Shown here: positions 1 to 13,300 of the stretch, piece by piece
Position numbering within the stretch: the stretch's first letter is position 1
Layout of the letters: every line of letters starts with the position of its first letter
Assembly: GCA_021234155.1 (NCBI GenBank)
Contig: JAJEKV010000021.1
Location: forward strand, 17,903,710 to 17,967,709
Source: Isoetes taiwanensis
Lineage: Eukaryota > Streptophyta > Lycopodiopsida > Isoetales > Isoetaceae
Direction: 5' to 3'
DNA length: 64,000 bases
Notes under the pieces: generated by a model
The model's input: the letters and a program-made list of their open reading frames with translations, nothing else
Database searches by the model: none
Told to the model about the DNA's origin: nothing
Position numbers and translations under genes: made by a program

Positions 1-435
1 CGCTAGGACAGGCTCTATCAGTGCTGTCAAACGGATGCCATTGAGGATGAGTCTCACACTTTCCAGAGTTGCCCAAAGATTCGGTCGAGGGCGGATCGCG
101 CTCCCTTAGTGCGGCCGGACTTCCCCTACATTTGATGATGAACACACCGTCGATGCGTGCTCGGGTCGCATACATTCAGAGGTCTTGGATCTGCGAGCTC
201 ACCTTTGCCCCCTGGCCCTGCTCACCGTCGGGCACTATGGGTGCGGTGCATCGGTGTATATATTTGTGTGTTTTTGCATTTTATATATTAGAGCGGTTTA
301 TCCCGGAGGCTGATTGCTGCCCGCGGTTGTTCCCTCGAAAACCCCGGGAGGGGTTTTTAATCCGGGTAGTAATCCTTGCCGCGCTTTTTGTATTGGGTCC
401 CATAGATCGATTGGTCTCCGTGGGCGATAACAATA

Positions 436-436
<1 letters not shown>
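1..436 (+). mobile_element. 3' end of a LINE (copy Z), cut by the window edge
   Basis: The first 95 bases read in frame 1 as a C-terminal zinc-knuckle region: a CxxC-like pair, then an IEDE-x-H core and a CP pair, the same arrangement as in the LINE copies further right (for example near 13.4 kb). A TAG lies at the very start of this frame and a stop follows at about 135, so this copy is broken. Bases 391-435 match the common 3' end of those LINEs: outer CCCA/TGGG (399-402/421-424), inner AGATC/GGTCT stem (404-408/413-417), then an A-rich stretch and a simple repeat. No gene is seen between 140 and 390. The homology is inferred from short matches. Confidence 0.6.
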
Positions 437-953
<517 letters not shown>

Positions 954-1586
954 ATGGATCCGGTCATTTTAGGTATGACTGCAATGCTTCTTAGGGCTAT
1001 TTTGCTAGGTTTAGCAATGCATAAGTTCTGCTTGGATCTCATCCAAGAGAACGAACTCGAGGATCCTATGGCAATAGTCGAGGAAGAAGATTTTGAAGAA
1101 GATAACACTAGTTTTCCATGTGCATCTTCAATCTTGCTCTTGGCTGCAACATCTCGCTGGTGATGTTGATGGTTCTCACATTTTTCTGTACAGAAAGCCA
1201 TGGAGGAAAGACAAAGGGGATGATTATTACAGCAGACACAAGAGACATTCCTGCCTCATGCAAGGTGTAGTAACACACTCTCGAATTTTTATCAATGTTT
1301 GTGTTAGTAGAACAGGTTCTGTGCATGATTCCAATCAGTTCAAGAAGAGCCTATATAAGAGGCTAGCATCAAAACAGATCTTGCAGCCAAGATTATTCAT
1401 GCTGCCTGTGTGTTGTGGAATTTCTGCATAATGGAAGAATTGGATTTGGAAATGCTACCCTTAGAAGCAGAATTGCTAGATATTAACTACTATGAGACTG
1501 AGGACATGAATAAGAAATTAAAGAAGGAAGGGGACTTGATAAGACATGTAATTTTTCAAAATAGAGATGGTAAAAATTTAGTATGA
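954..1586 (+). pseudogene. PIF/Harbinger transposase remnant
   Basis: Two pieces of a Harbinger-type DDE transposase are readable. In frame 1 (about 1160-1380) a DGSH block is followed by YYSRHKRHSCLMQGVV and then GSVHDSNQF, matching the family's catalytic core: first Asp, the YY..K..HS segment, and GSVHD with the second Asp. At 1389-1586 the reading moves to frame 3 with KIIHAACVLWNFC, typical of the transposase C terminus, ending at a TGA. The segment with the third acidic residue is missing, so there is an internal deletion plus a frame change. Family transposases are about 350-450 residues; this one keeps perhaps half. It opposes a Myb/SANT-like gene at 3.3-4.5 kb, the usual accessory partner in this superfamily. 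Confidence 0.75.
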
Positions 1587-2056
1587 TTCTTTCATTCATT
1601 TCAGACACATATGTGCTCACTGTAAATGTTGTTTAGGGTGTTCCCATTAATAGATTTCTCTCTCTCATTTGTGGTCCAGAAGTATGCAGTTCAATTCGAA
1701 AGTTGTAGTTCAAATTTAAGCAGAAGTATTAATTACTAGTAGGCACATGAACTGAACCTTGAATTAGTGAAAACAAGTTTGCATTAACAAATAAAACAAG
1801 TACAGCAATAACTACTCAATGTTTGCATTTTATAAATGAACAAATACACAAGAAACTAAACAATGCTTACATTCAGAAAATAGCCAAGTACAGCATTCAG
1901 ACAATAGCCAAGTACAGCATCTCAAGAATGATAAAGTAAACAATGTTTGCATTAAGAAAACAGCCGAGTACAACAACAACTACTCTATGTTTGCATTCTG
2001 TGAATGAACAAACACAGCACTATGCTGACAATGTTTGGACAAAGAAAATAAATGTG

Positions 2057-2251
2057 TATTCAATGTTTGCTTTTCGTAAATGAACAAACACAGCAGAAAG
2101 CTTGCATCTCAAGAAATGAAAAACCTAAACAAGAAAATGAACAAGTACAGCAATAGGTATTCAATGTTTGCTTTTCGTAAATGAACAAACACAGCAGAAA
2201 GCTTGCATCTCAAGAAATGAAAAGCCTAAACAAGAAAATGAACAAGTACAG
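2057..2251. repeat. Tandem repeat, two units of 101 bp
   Basis: A unit beginning TATTCAATGTTTGC recurs at 2057 and 2158 with few differences. Looser relatives, alternating CAATGTTTGCAT and AATGAACAA words, extend left to about 1800. The surrounding 1587-2686 shows no coding signal. It lies between the two Harbinger genes. Confidence 0.85.
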
Positions 2252-2686
2252 AAGATAATGAGCTGCTTTTATTTCAAAAATCACGTGGCTGTTACATGAA
2301 CACAGTTACAAGAAAATAGAGCTGTATCAGAAATGTTTATGGTCCCTGAAATGCTAATAAACAACAACTACATACTCCAAGACATCAGAACGTCCATGTA
2401 TATCGTCATCTTAACCTGTAACAACAGCATTTACAAAACGTCTTAATGAACATGACAAAGCAAACTCAAGTGAGGAATATCCAGTAAAAATCTTAGAACA
2501 TGTATTAACATTTCATGGATTTACAAAAATAAATCTATTTCATCATGATCTGAGTACAAAATAAGGCATGTGGCCGGTTCAGTATCATATATTGTTCCAG
2601 AAATTTAAACTAAAGAAGAAAGAAAAAAAAGGGGGCTGAGTTCCTTATCAAGCACCAAAAAAAAAAGGGGTCTTCACAACAGCGGG

Positions 2687-3047
2687 CTATTCTGGGCAGT
2701 TTTCGCATGCAACTGAAGGGATCCGGACCTTACAAAGATACCATCTACCATGATGCTTGACGTGAATCAGCTCAACATGTGCTCTCTGGCGAAAGGGGGC
2801 TTGCTCAGCCCATGCAATTAACTCGGCTTCCACGAAAACTTCTTCCATGGCCATGTAGCCAAGAATAACTCTTTGGCTAACGGATGCATGGAAGCTCTTG
2901 TGCTGGAGCTCCACAATCTCATTCGACTCTATTGTCATGCTGCTTGAGGCACTACTAGCTGCTATCGCCATATCAGAATCGGAGGAAGAAGGATAGACAG
3001 GGAAATGGCACCGGACCAAGACCTTGCGCCTTGCCGTCTTCGAGCTG
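2687..3047 (-). CDS. Unrecognised ORF, possibly a 3' exon
   Basis: A frame stays open from about 3047 down to a TAG at 2687-2689 (about 115 residues). It has no ATG near its 5' end; the open reading begins after TTTATTGTTAG, which looks like a splice acceptor. The product has a basic start, a Ser/Asp-rich stretch (SSSDSDMAIAASSASSS) and an aromatic/basic end (HHGRWYLCKVRIP). I recognise no family. It lies inside the Harbinger interval and on the same strand as the Myb/SANT-like gene, so it could be a downstream exon of that gene or a chance frame. Confidence 0.3.
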
Positions 3048-3261
3048 CTAACAATAAAGATTCTAGTGCCAGAATCGAGACATGCATAATGGAATTTAAA
3101 GAGACGTTGTACGAAACCTTTATGGAATTAAACTATTAAACTAGTCAAGATCAGGAATATTATTTCATACTCATTTAAATTCGAATTGAGATCCCCATAC
3201 CACATTGAAAGGTAAGTTCCAATCATAGTAAACTTGAACAGAACATACTCTTTTAACTAAC

Positions 3262-4513
3262 TTAGAGAAGCCGAAGAACATAACAGAAACAAAAAAAATA
3301 AACAAATTGAAAATGACAGTGCCGGACAAAGGTGACTTCCATACCTCTGAATTTCATACTAATTTGTTTGTTTCGATGCAGCCAACTTATATCTTTGGTC
3401 ATTTGACAAATGCTTTCTGTCATTGTAGCCATTGATTGGGCAATTTTCAAAGTATTGGCATACCTCATAGACTCCAATTCCCTGATCAATTCATGCTTTT
3501 TAACAGATTCTTCTTTCATGAAATCTAATTTCCTTTTTTCATTCTCACCAAAGCTGTTAGCCATGTTTGATATGCCTGCTGCAATTTCTTCATCAATATG
3601 AACCCGAGATCTCTTTTTAGTTGTTGGCTTACCACTAACCCCTGGCTGATTACATGCAGCAGATCGAGGACTTGTGTCAGAAGGATTGAAAGCACTCGGA
3701 GTATCTTTGCTAGAATTTTTTTCATGAGCACTTGAATTGTCTTTGCTTCCATTTCCTTCATTTGCAACAGGGCTGACAGGGTTATCATCTGCAATGTTTA
3801 CAAAATCTTCCTTTACAAATGAAGCATTTCTTCCAATTGTCTCATAGAATGCATCAGACATGTAGGTGTTTGGAAACATACCAGCATCCTCAAATGCCTC
3901 GGCCCCAAATTCCCCATCATCCCCTGCACCTGGAATGTCCCTTTCATTAGTAACTCCATGTTTCAGATCTTCCATAGCTTCAAACCAAAGCCAGCTAGAT
4001 GGCTCAGAGCCAGTTCTCTCAGATGCTTCTTTTTCATCCTTGAATTTTATCTGCAATTTATCCCACTTGTTCCTTAACTGCCTCAAATCTTCAAGCCCAT
4101 GAACTGTGGGTTGTAATTTCACCATAATCTCTCGCCATTGGCTTTAAGAAAGATTAATACTTCCATTATTATGAACCTTTGTACTTCTTCATCAAAGCAA
4201 GCATGGTGGAGATTGCATTGTCCGACCAATCTACCGGAGTTTTCCTTTTCTTGGCCGAGTTAAATGCAACAGATTTGTTGTTGTGCACAACTAAGGCTAA
4301 TTCATTGGGGAGGGGTTCAGATTGAACCTCATGCAAACCATCTTCTGGCCGATCCCTCTTCTTTCCCCTTGCACTGCAATTGGAAACCTGTGCAGGTTCA
4401 GAATATATCTAAATAGCCACAGATTGGGAAACGGATCCAATCATCCTTTTAGTTCTTCTAGGAGCCAATTTCTCGGTCCTCGGGGGAACAAAAGGCTTCT
4501 TAGCATTCGACAT
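3262..4513 (-). pseudogene. Myb/SANT-like DNA-binding protein, Harbinger accessory type
   Basis: The minus strand starts at ATG 4513 with a short exon (MSNAKKPFVPPRTEKLAP), then an intron whose acceptor CCTGCACAG ends at 4388. The next exon runs from 4387 to about 4190 and carries a lysine-rich segment and the trihelix start TPVDWSDNAISTMLALMKKY. The frame breaks at 4150-4190, where stops interrupt the block before WREIMVKLQP. From ATG 4125 it stays open to 3262 (287 residues): QLRNKWDKLQIKFKDEK completes the DNA-binding fold, followed by acidic/Ser-rich linker and a helical C terminus. Family proteins of this type accompany PIF/Harbinger transposases. The exon 1 donor is not certain. Confidence 0.65.
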
Positions 4514-4785
4514 GGAGGATCTGGTTGCCTTTGTCATGTTCTTGAGATAATTTGTGTCTGATTTTTCAAGCTGTTAGATGCTAACAAAGTGCCTATTACC
4601 AAAGCAATGAACGAATTGAAGTAAAGAAATCCAAAAAATGCTTATCGGATTCACAATTGGCGCTGAATGCGATGCTAGGAGGGAAGGAATTAGGAGCTCT
4701 GATTCTTGGAGCCCGCCCACCTTGAACAGAGGCCGGAATTAAGGTCGAAAATTCCAGCCTCCAAAAACGAGCTCCATAATTTTTT

Positions 4786-4886
4786 CGGGGCGTTAGGCTT
4801 AACGGCCCATTGATTAATGGAAACGCCCCTAACAGCAGTTAGGGGCGAATTTTCTCTAAGTGCGAGAGTCCACTTGGACTCTCGCA
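4786..4886. repeat. Cluster of short perfect hairpins
   Basis: Three inverted repeats stand close together: GGGGCGTT (about 4789) with AACGCCCC; CGCCCCTAAC with GTTAGGGGCG (4824-4833/4838-4847, 4-nt loop); and TGCGAGAGTCCA with TGGACTCTCGCA (4861-4872/4875-4886, 2-nt loop). They lie between the Myb/SANT-like gene and a (CT)n tract. They could be subterminal structure of the Harbinger element or a small MITE; neither is proven. Confidence 0.6.
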
Positions 4887-4962
4887 TTCCTCTCATTATC
4901 TCTCCTCTCATTTTATCTCTCAAACCATCTCTTATGGTCTCTCGGCTCACATGTGGCCGAGG

Positions 4963-5100
<138 letters not shown>

Positions 5101-5231
5101 AGATGGAAATATTGAGGAAAAAGGCAATATTAAAAGGAGAGGAAGTCTGGGTGAATGAAGATATGACAAAAGATCAAGGGACGAGTCGTAGTGGATGGAG
5201 CATAGCATAGGAATTTGAAACCGCCAGGGTG

Positions 5232-8200
5232 ATGTGTTGGAATATTAATACTCTGACACAGGAAAAGATAACTACTATGAGTAGTATACTTGCAGTTATA
5301 GATATTGTTTTCTTTCTTGAGACAAGTGAGCACGAGGAATCTGGTTTGGCTGAAATTAATGGTTTTAAGACGATGCATTCTGTTTGGTCCCCGAAAGGAT
5401 AGAGATACAAGAGTTACGGTGGCATTGCATGCTTTGTTAGGCATGAATTTGTGCATTTAGTTACAGTTCTTTTTCCAAAAGCAACTCTGTAGTGCATTTG
5501 GATTAGTGTGCCAGGGCAATTTGGCAACGTATATATTGTTGGATGTTATTATCCACCGCGAGGGTCTCCGGTATATAATTCAGGTGAAGTGGATAGAGAT
5601 GATGCTTTTGTGCAGTTGGAGCAGGATGTTGTTTCCTTTTGTGATACAGGGGAGGTTCTATTGATGGGAGATTTCAATGGACGAACTTCACAGAGGCAGG
5701 CTGCCATGGTAAGTATGGAGGGAGAGCCAGAGTGGGTAGAAATGCTAGATGACACTGAATTGGCAGAAATTGGTTGGAGCAGGAAATCAGATGACAAAAT
5801 TCGGTGGCCTTCCCCTCAGGGGAATCATGTTCTAACATTTTGTAGCGGGTTAAACCTGGTTATTTATAATGGCATTGACAAGTTTCCAGGATCAGGAGCA
5901 CTTACATGCAGAGAGTGTGGTGGATTATGTCTTAGCTAAGCTCTCTTTTGTTCAACAAGTTGTAAATTTTGCTATTGGGAAAGATAATATTGAATCAGAT
6001 CATGAGCCTCTTTTTCTTGACCTTTGCATTGCTGGTTTGCCTAAGCATAAGGTTATGTCATAAGCACTCCTTAAACCTATTATGAGGTATGATAAATCTG
6101 ATATGATAAATCTGATATGTGGTTGTGAGAAAAATGACTCTACTATCACATGGCCAACTAATGCGACAGAACTCAGTCATGCCCTTACTCAGATGGTTCT
6201 TGAATCTGCTAATACATGTTTTGTGTCGCACAGGCAGAGAATGGGGCTGCCTTGCAATGGTTGGTTTGACTATGAATGCAGGATGCAAAGAAGACAATTT
6301 AAATTAGCAAAGGGGGATGCGAAGGCCTTGGCAAGAAGGGAGTACATCAGAATGGTTAAGAGGAAGAAATGGGCTTATTTGCGTAAGAAACATGAGCAGA
6401 TGGTCACAGAATTATTGACATATCCAAAAAAGTTTTGGAATAGATTGAAACCTTCCCAAAAACCGAGTACAATGGTACAGGTTGGTGCTTTGATGAATCA
6501 TATTAAATATCTCTATCATGTGCCAGGTGTGGACACAAAAATGGATGGGGCATATGAGGAGGGCTTCTGTTTCTCCTTGGAGAATGTGCAGGATGGGCTC
6601 CAAAGATTATCCAATGGTAAGGCACCAGATTCGGAAGGGCTTATGGCTGAAATGTTTAAATGGGCAGGTGATAGTGTGGTCGAAGTCTTGGTAAAGTTGT
6701 GCAATGATGTCTTATTTGAAGGCTTCCCACGCACATGGCAAGTGAATAGGGTGGTCCCTCTTCATAAGGCAGGTGATGAGTCTGATCCAAATAACTACCG
6801 TATGATTATGATATGTAGTTTTTATGCCAAGCTTTTTGCTAACATGCTGAACGCTAAAATAAGCACATGGTCCGGGGTAAAAGCATGTTAGGGTGTACCA
6901 CTTTTGAGATATTATACAGGTACCCAGTACCCAGTCCTGGCTACCATTTTAGGTACCTTTTTAGTCACTAAATAATACTTTTTAAGGGACACCCTAACAT
7001 GCTTTTACCCTCCGAGGTTTATAATGTGAGAGCAACAGGGCAAGCTGGTTTTAGGGCGAGGAGGTCTACAACAGATCATTTAGTTACCATGAGAGCCATG
7101 ATGGATTCAGTGGTTGGTAAGAAGAAATCTTTATATGCATTGTTTGTTGATTTCTCTAAAGCTTTTGATATGGTTGGAAGAGGACATTTGTGGGATAGAA
7201 TGTCAGCTCTTTGTGTGCCTGTTGAGTATACGCATGCAGTGGCCAAACTTTATGATAAAGTATTGGTTCAGCTTTCTTTCCCATACACCATTGATGAGTA
7301 TGTTGAAAGCTATATGGGGGTTAAGCAGGGCTGCCCACTATCGCCCACACTTTTTGATTTGTTCATAGACCAACTGGAGGATTGGATCTGTCAAAATGGT
7401 GGTGATGGAACGCCTCTATATAGATATGTTCTTCTGCTATTGTTGTATGCCGATGATGTTGTTCTATTATTTAGGAATGTAGCGGGTCTACAAAAGCACT
7501 TGGATGCTCTTGATGGATTTTGTGACATGAAAAGCATGCGGGTCAACATGGCTAAAACCAATGTTGTAGTGTTTGGAGCTACCAAGGTAGATCATGTAAA
7601 GGTATTTTACAAAGGAGAGCCTGTTGACATTGTGGATAGTTATAAGTATCTTGGTCTAATTGTAGACAAAAGTCCCAACTGGAATATAGCGGCTGAGCAA
7701 AAAGCGGATGGTGGGCTTAAGGCTCTCTATGCCATGCAACGCAGGTGTAGGAAAGCAGATATATGGGATTTCAGCATGAAGAAGCAGTTGTATATTGCTT
7801 TGGTGCAATCAGTGGTGCTATATGGATGTGAGGTATGGGGGCTAGGTTTGGCGTTAGATAGATGGAAGAAAATTGAAAAAATACAGAAAAGATTCTTTCG
7901 TGCTGAGCTTGGAACTAAGATGCAAACACCATATGATATGCTGTTAGTGGAATGTGGGATGCTCTCTTTGGAAGCGGAAGCACTTTGTAAGACTCTCCAT
8001 TATGTGCATAAGGTGCTCTATGTCATGCCGAATGATAGTTTGCCAAGGTTGGCATTGGAGGAGACACGCACGAAAGGATGGTTTGCGGACATAGAGGGGT
8101 GGCTAGCCAGATGGGGGATGCATATGGATGATTTAGAAAATTGTAAGGATAATATACGAGGTTGGGTTGTGGATAAGGTAACCCGTGTGTGCTGGAGAGA

Positions 8201-8666
8201 AGGTGCGGTTAAGAAGGAGTTCTACAGGGTCCATATCAATCCCATGCTACAAGGGGCCAGTTACTTACACGAACACATTTCTGTTAAACACGGATAGGCT
8301 ATATGTAGGATGAGGTTAAGTTCACACAGGCTTGCGGTGGAGTTGGGGAGATGGAATGATATTCCACATGAGCTTAGGTCATGCAAGTTGTGTGGATATA
8401 GGACTCTTGAGGATGAGGCACATGTGCTACTTCACTGTTCATCATATGCCACATTGCGTGCTAAACATGGTATGAAAGCTTATCCACTTGCTGAATTTTT
8501 TTACTACCCTGGGGGTGTGATTGGGGCGTATATACTTGCTGTTTTGGACCATAGACAAAGATGCTTGAAAGCAATGGATGTAAAAGAGGAGGACGAGGAA
8601 GAGATTGAGGGGGTTAATGCATTATTATCCGATGATGCATTAGATGATTTTTTCTATAATTACTAA
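5232..8666 (+). pseudogene. LINE A ORF2: endonuclease - reverse transcriptase - zinc knuckle
   Basis: ORF2 starts MCWNINTLTQ, the N terminus of the APE-type endonuclease (EEP fold), and continues with GCYYPPRGSP, MGDFNGR and SDHEPL, the metal and phosphate-binding signatures. The reverse transcriptase has QAGFRARRSTTDH, FVDFSKAFD, GVKQGCPLSPTLF and the catalytic YADDVVLL (about 7447). The C terminus carries a CKLCG...H...C knuckle (about 8380-8440). Breaks: TAG at 5400 and 5490, a frame change near 5890, TAA at 6061, a MITE at 6875-7010, and TAG at 8295. Without the MITE and one TSD copy the flanking frames agree, so that insertion alone explains the frame jump there. Confidence 0.88.
6875..7010. 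mobile_element. 136-bp MITE with perfect 22-bp TIRs and 4-bp TSD
   Basis: The ends are perfect 22-bp inverted repeats beginning GGGTAAAAGC and ending GCTTTTACCC. Identical TCCG (6871-6874 and 7011-7014) flanks them as a target-site duplication. Element plus one TSD is 140 bp, which is 2 modulo 3, exactly the frame jump between the two halves of the reverse transcriptase. The interior is AT-rich with GGTACC words and has no coding potential. The superfamily is uncertain: 4-bp duplications are not those of hAT, Mutator, Harbinger or mariner. Confidence 0.9.
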
Positions 8667-8680
8667 TGTACTGGTTTGGA

Positions 8681-8709
8681 CGTCTCATAGGCCGGCGGTC
8701 TCACAGACG
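8681..8709 (+). other. LINE 3' hairpin (copy A)
   Basis: Outer stem CGTCT/AGACG (8681-8685/8705-8709) encloses inner AGGCC/GGTCT with a 3-nt loop. Equivalent hairpins end the other LINE copies at 13673, 18357 and 19487. It probably serves as the reverse transcriptase recognition structure of the LINE RNA, as known for other LINEs with structured 3' ends; that role is inferred. Confidence 0.75.
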
Positions 8710-8736
8710 TAATAATACAATTTCATTTCATTTCAT

Positions 8737-8798
8737 CCCTCTCCCTCTCCCTCTCCCTCTCCCTCTCCCTCTCCCTCTCCCTCCCTCTCCCTCTCCCT

Positions 8799-8846
<48 letters not shown>
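8737..8846. repeat. (CCCTCT)n to (CT)n repeat, LINE A tail
   Basis: CCCTCT units grade into pure CT. The tract follows the LINE A hairpin and a short TTTCA repeat, and is interpreted as the element's non-poly(A) tail plus target (CT)n. Confidence 0.92.
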
Positions 8847-9635
<789 letters not shown>

Positions 9636-9643
9636 CAGGGGAA

Positions 9644-10327
9644 ATGGTTATGGGCCAATTACTCACCGTTATGATGAAAATACTAGACTCTATGGAACAA
9701 TCTAGGAAGGAGGCAGAGCAAGCAAGAAAGGAAGCAGCTGCACAGCAGATCCAAATGTTAAAACTTCTCCAAGGTATGAACGAATCCCTGCACTTGCTAA
9801 AAAATGAGAACTTTGAACTAAAACAGCAAATAGCAAGCATCTCAGACACACCTGCTGTTAGTGATTATGTGGAGAACGAGGAAAATAAAGAAACATTGAC
9901 CGAGGTTCTGCAGAAATTAGACAATAGAATGAATGACATTGTTGAAAAGCAAGAACAACAGAAAAGAGCATTGAATATCAGGATCACAGGACTGCCAGAA
10001 AAGGAAGAGGAGAATACTAAAGAAGAGGTACAGGAGATGTTATCTCAAAAAATGCAGGCCCCTAGAGATGGGATTATAACTGCTTACAGAGTGGGTAAGT
10101 GGGATGGACGAGCTCGCAGTGTGATTGTCAAATTTGTAAGCGAAGAAGCAAAGATGAGAGTGATGCAGAAACGTACTCTTCTGAAAGGGCAAAACATATG
10201 GCTTAACGATGATTTAACGCAGATTCAGTTGGCACAACGAAAAGAGGAGATTCGAAAAATGAAGGAAGCCAGACAGGAAGGTAAGAGAGTATCTTGGAGG
10301 AATGGTAAGGCCATCATTACAGAATAG
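9644..10327 (+). CDS. LINE C ORF1: coiled coil plus L1 ORF1-like RNA-binding protein
   Basis: A 227-residue product. Residues about 15-105 are heptad-rich (EQARKEAAAQQIQMLKLLQ, NENFELKQQ), a likely trimerising coiled coil. Residues about 108-210 resemble the RRM plus C-terminal domain of L1 ORF1p: ALNIRITGLPE, an acidic helix, AYRVGKWDGRARSVIVKF, then LLKGQNIWLNDDLT and a basic end. The role expected from the family is coating LINE RNA and acting as a nucleic acid chaperone. The LINE D homologue has 301 residues with a longer N terminus, so this copy may lack part of the head; ATG 9644 is the first in the frame. The stop lies 18 bp before ORF2. Confidence 0.8.
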   Translation: MVMGQLLTVMMKILDSMEQSRKEAEQARKEAAAQQIQMLKLLQGMNESLHLLKNENFELKQQIASISDTPAVSDYVENEENKETLTEVLQKLDNRMNDIVEKQEQQKRALNIRITGLPEKEEENTKEEVQEMLSQKMQAPRDGIITAYRVGKWDGRARSVIVKFVSEEAKMRVMQKRTLLKGQNIWLNDDLTQIQLAQRKEEIRKMKEARQEGKRVSWRNGKAIITE

Positions 10328-10345
10328 GAAAGAAGGACCATCAGG

Positions 10346-13300
10346 ATGTGTATGTGGAATATCAATGGTAAGGTAGATGAAGTTGCCTTACTTGGAGATA
10401 TTCTCAAATCTTGGGATTTAATTTTTATGGTAGAGACGCATGAACATGAAGAACGCGGATTACCTGACATAGAGCATTTTAACTTATTGCATTCTGTTTG
10501 GCATAATAAGGGTTGGAGAAGAAAGGGAATAGGAGGCATAGCAGTATATGCACGCAATGGGTTGGAAAACATGTTTAAGGTCGTTAAGAAAGACACGTCT
10601 AAACAACATATTTGGCTTGAGACTAGGGGGTGCTACGGGAAAGTGTACATCGCTGGCTGCTACTATCCGCCCAGGGACTCACCTCTTTATAAGATAGGAG
10701 ATATGGATAAGGATGATCCGTTCCACCATCTAGAAAAAGATGCCTCGGAGCTAGGAGAACATGGGGACATAGTATTATTAGGAGATTTCAATAGCAGAAT
10801 AGCATGTAAACAAGCATACATACCTACTGACGATGGAGACTCTATTTGGATGGAGCCTTTAGACGAGGAAAGTATGCAAGCAAATGGATGGGCGAGGGTT
10901 ACTCAAGACCGCAATATTGATGTACAACCACAAGGTATGCACTTATTAAATATGTGTAGTGGACTAGACTTGATAGTTCTAAATGGTATAAAGAGATTCC
11001 CATGTTCTGGAAAGTGTACATCTAAGGGAGCTACAGGGATAGGTGCTAGTGTGGTTGATTTGGCATTAGCAGGTACAAATATTTTGGATAGCATATCTAA
11101 TTTTTATGTGAATGACTCTATTCCTACCTCGGATCATTATCCCATTGTGATGGAAATAGAGCTGCGAAATCAAGGGGCCATGGAAATGTGTTCACAGGAA
11201 CATGTGTTTAGTAAACGCATATGCATGAATAGAGCCAAGAAAAAGGAGTATAAAAAAGCATGTGAAGAAAGGATAAAGGAAATTTCATGGCCAGTTGATT
11301 TAGGCGGTCTTGATGCCAAGCTTACATCAATGTTGATTGATGTGGCTAGTGCTTGCTTCCTGTCACAAAGGAGAGCAAAAGGATTACCATGCAATGGATG
11401 GTACGATCAAGATTGTAAGAATAAAAGAATGGAGTATAAGCAGGCTGATGCTACATGCAAGCCTAGAATAAGAGAAGAATATAGAAAGTTGGTCAGACGG
11501 AAAAAACGAGCATATCTGAAGCAGAAGCAAGAACATTTTGTGAAAGAATTGATTGAGGATCCTAAAAGGTTCTGGGGCAAGATAAAAAGAAGAAAACGAA
11601 TGGTAAGTGCATTGGAAGTAGACAAGTTGATCAAACAGGTACGGAAGCTCTATCACATAGATGGTTTGAATGATGTCATGCAAGTAAATGGTGAGATACT
11701 GGTGTTCTCTGAAGAAGAGGTAGAAATCGGTATTAAAAAACTAGCATGTGGAAAAGCAGCAGATACTATTGGCCTTACGGCAGAAATGGTTAAGTGGGCG
11801 GGACCGGGTGTGGCAAAGCTAATTACAAGAATGATGAACAAGGCATTGATAAGTGGCTTCCCATCTACATGGCAGTACAACCGAGTGGTACCGATCCATA
11901 AAGCAGGAGATGTGGCAGACCCGAATAATTATAGGATGGTGATGGTAAGTAGTCTATTCTCCAAACTTTTTGCTACACTATTGGAAAATAGGATAAGCAC
12001 ATGGGCAGAGGAGAATAATGTTAGAGCAACAGGACAAGCAGGTTTTCGACGTAAAATGTCTACAATAGATCACTTGGTTACTTTTAGAGCAGTCACAGAT
12101 TCCATAAAAAAGACAAAAAAACCACTCTTTGCATGTTTTGTGGATTTGACCAAGGCTTTTGACATGCTACGCAGGAAAAATATATGGGATTATATGGAAG
12201 ATATTGGTGTTCCTCATGGGCTCAAAAATGCAGTCGCTATATTATATGAAAAGGTGGTAGTTGGATTGTCCTTCCCATTGAACCAGCAATGTCACGAGGA
12301 AGTTATCAGCAATATAGGGGTGAAACAGGGGTGTCCTCTGTCGCCTACTCTTTTTGGCATATATATTGACCAATTTGAAAGGTGGTTACATGAGAATGGA
12401 GGAGAAGGAACCACAATCGCTGGATATGTGCTAGTGTTGCTATTGTATGCTGACGATATTGTGATCTTTGCCAGAAGTCAGAAAGGTATGCAAAAACACC
12501 TAAATGCTTTGGCTGATTTTTGTGATAGAACAGAGATGAAGGTGAATTTGGGGAAAACGAAAATCCTTATATTTGGGATAAGAGTACATGATTTTCACTT
12601 CTATTACAAAGGAGAGGAGGTAGAGATTACGGACACATATAAATATTTGGGGTTGGTTGTGAAACACAATTACAGCTGGAATAGTGCAGTTGAGCAAAGG
12701 ACAGATGCTGGGATTAAGGCTTTTTACTCAATGCAAAGAGTATGCAATAAAAAAGGGATTATCGATTGGCATCTTAAAAAAATGCTTTACAACTCCTTGG
12801 TGCGTTCTGTTATTTTATATGGATGTGAGGTATGGGGGCCAGGACTATCTCTGGATATGTGGACTAGAGTAGAGAAGATCCAAAAAAAGTTCTTGCTAGC
12901 AGAACTGGGAGTTAAAATGCAAACACCATACCAGATGATGCTTGCTGAAACAGGGTTGTATGAATTGGAAATTGAAGCATTGTTGCAGACCATAAAATAT
13001 GTTAAAAAACTTCAAGAGATGGATCATGATAGGCTACCTAGAAAGGCTATGATTCATAGTAGCCTGAAAGGGTGGTTTGCAAGTGTAGTTACATGGTTGA
13101 GACGATGGGACATGACATTAGATGATATACCAGATGAAGCAGACAAAATAAATGAATGTGTTTATGAGAAAGCACGCAATAAAGGATGGAGGAATCCTGG
13201 CACTAAGATGGTTTTTTACAGGGAAGTGATTAATCCAGGACTGAAAGAGGCCTCACACTTGGCTGGCGGGCTTTCACGTTTTAAACAACATCTTGTTTCT

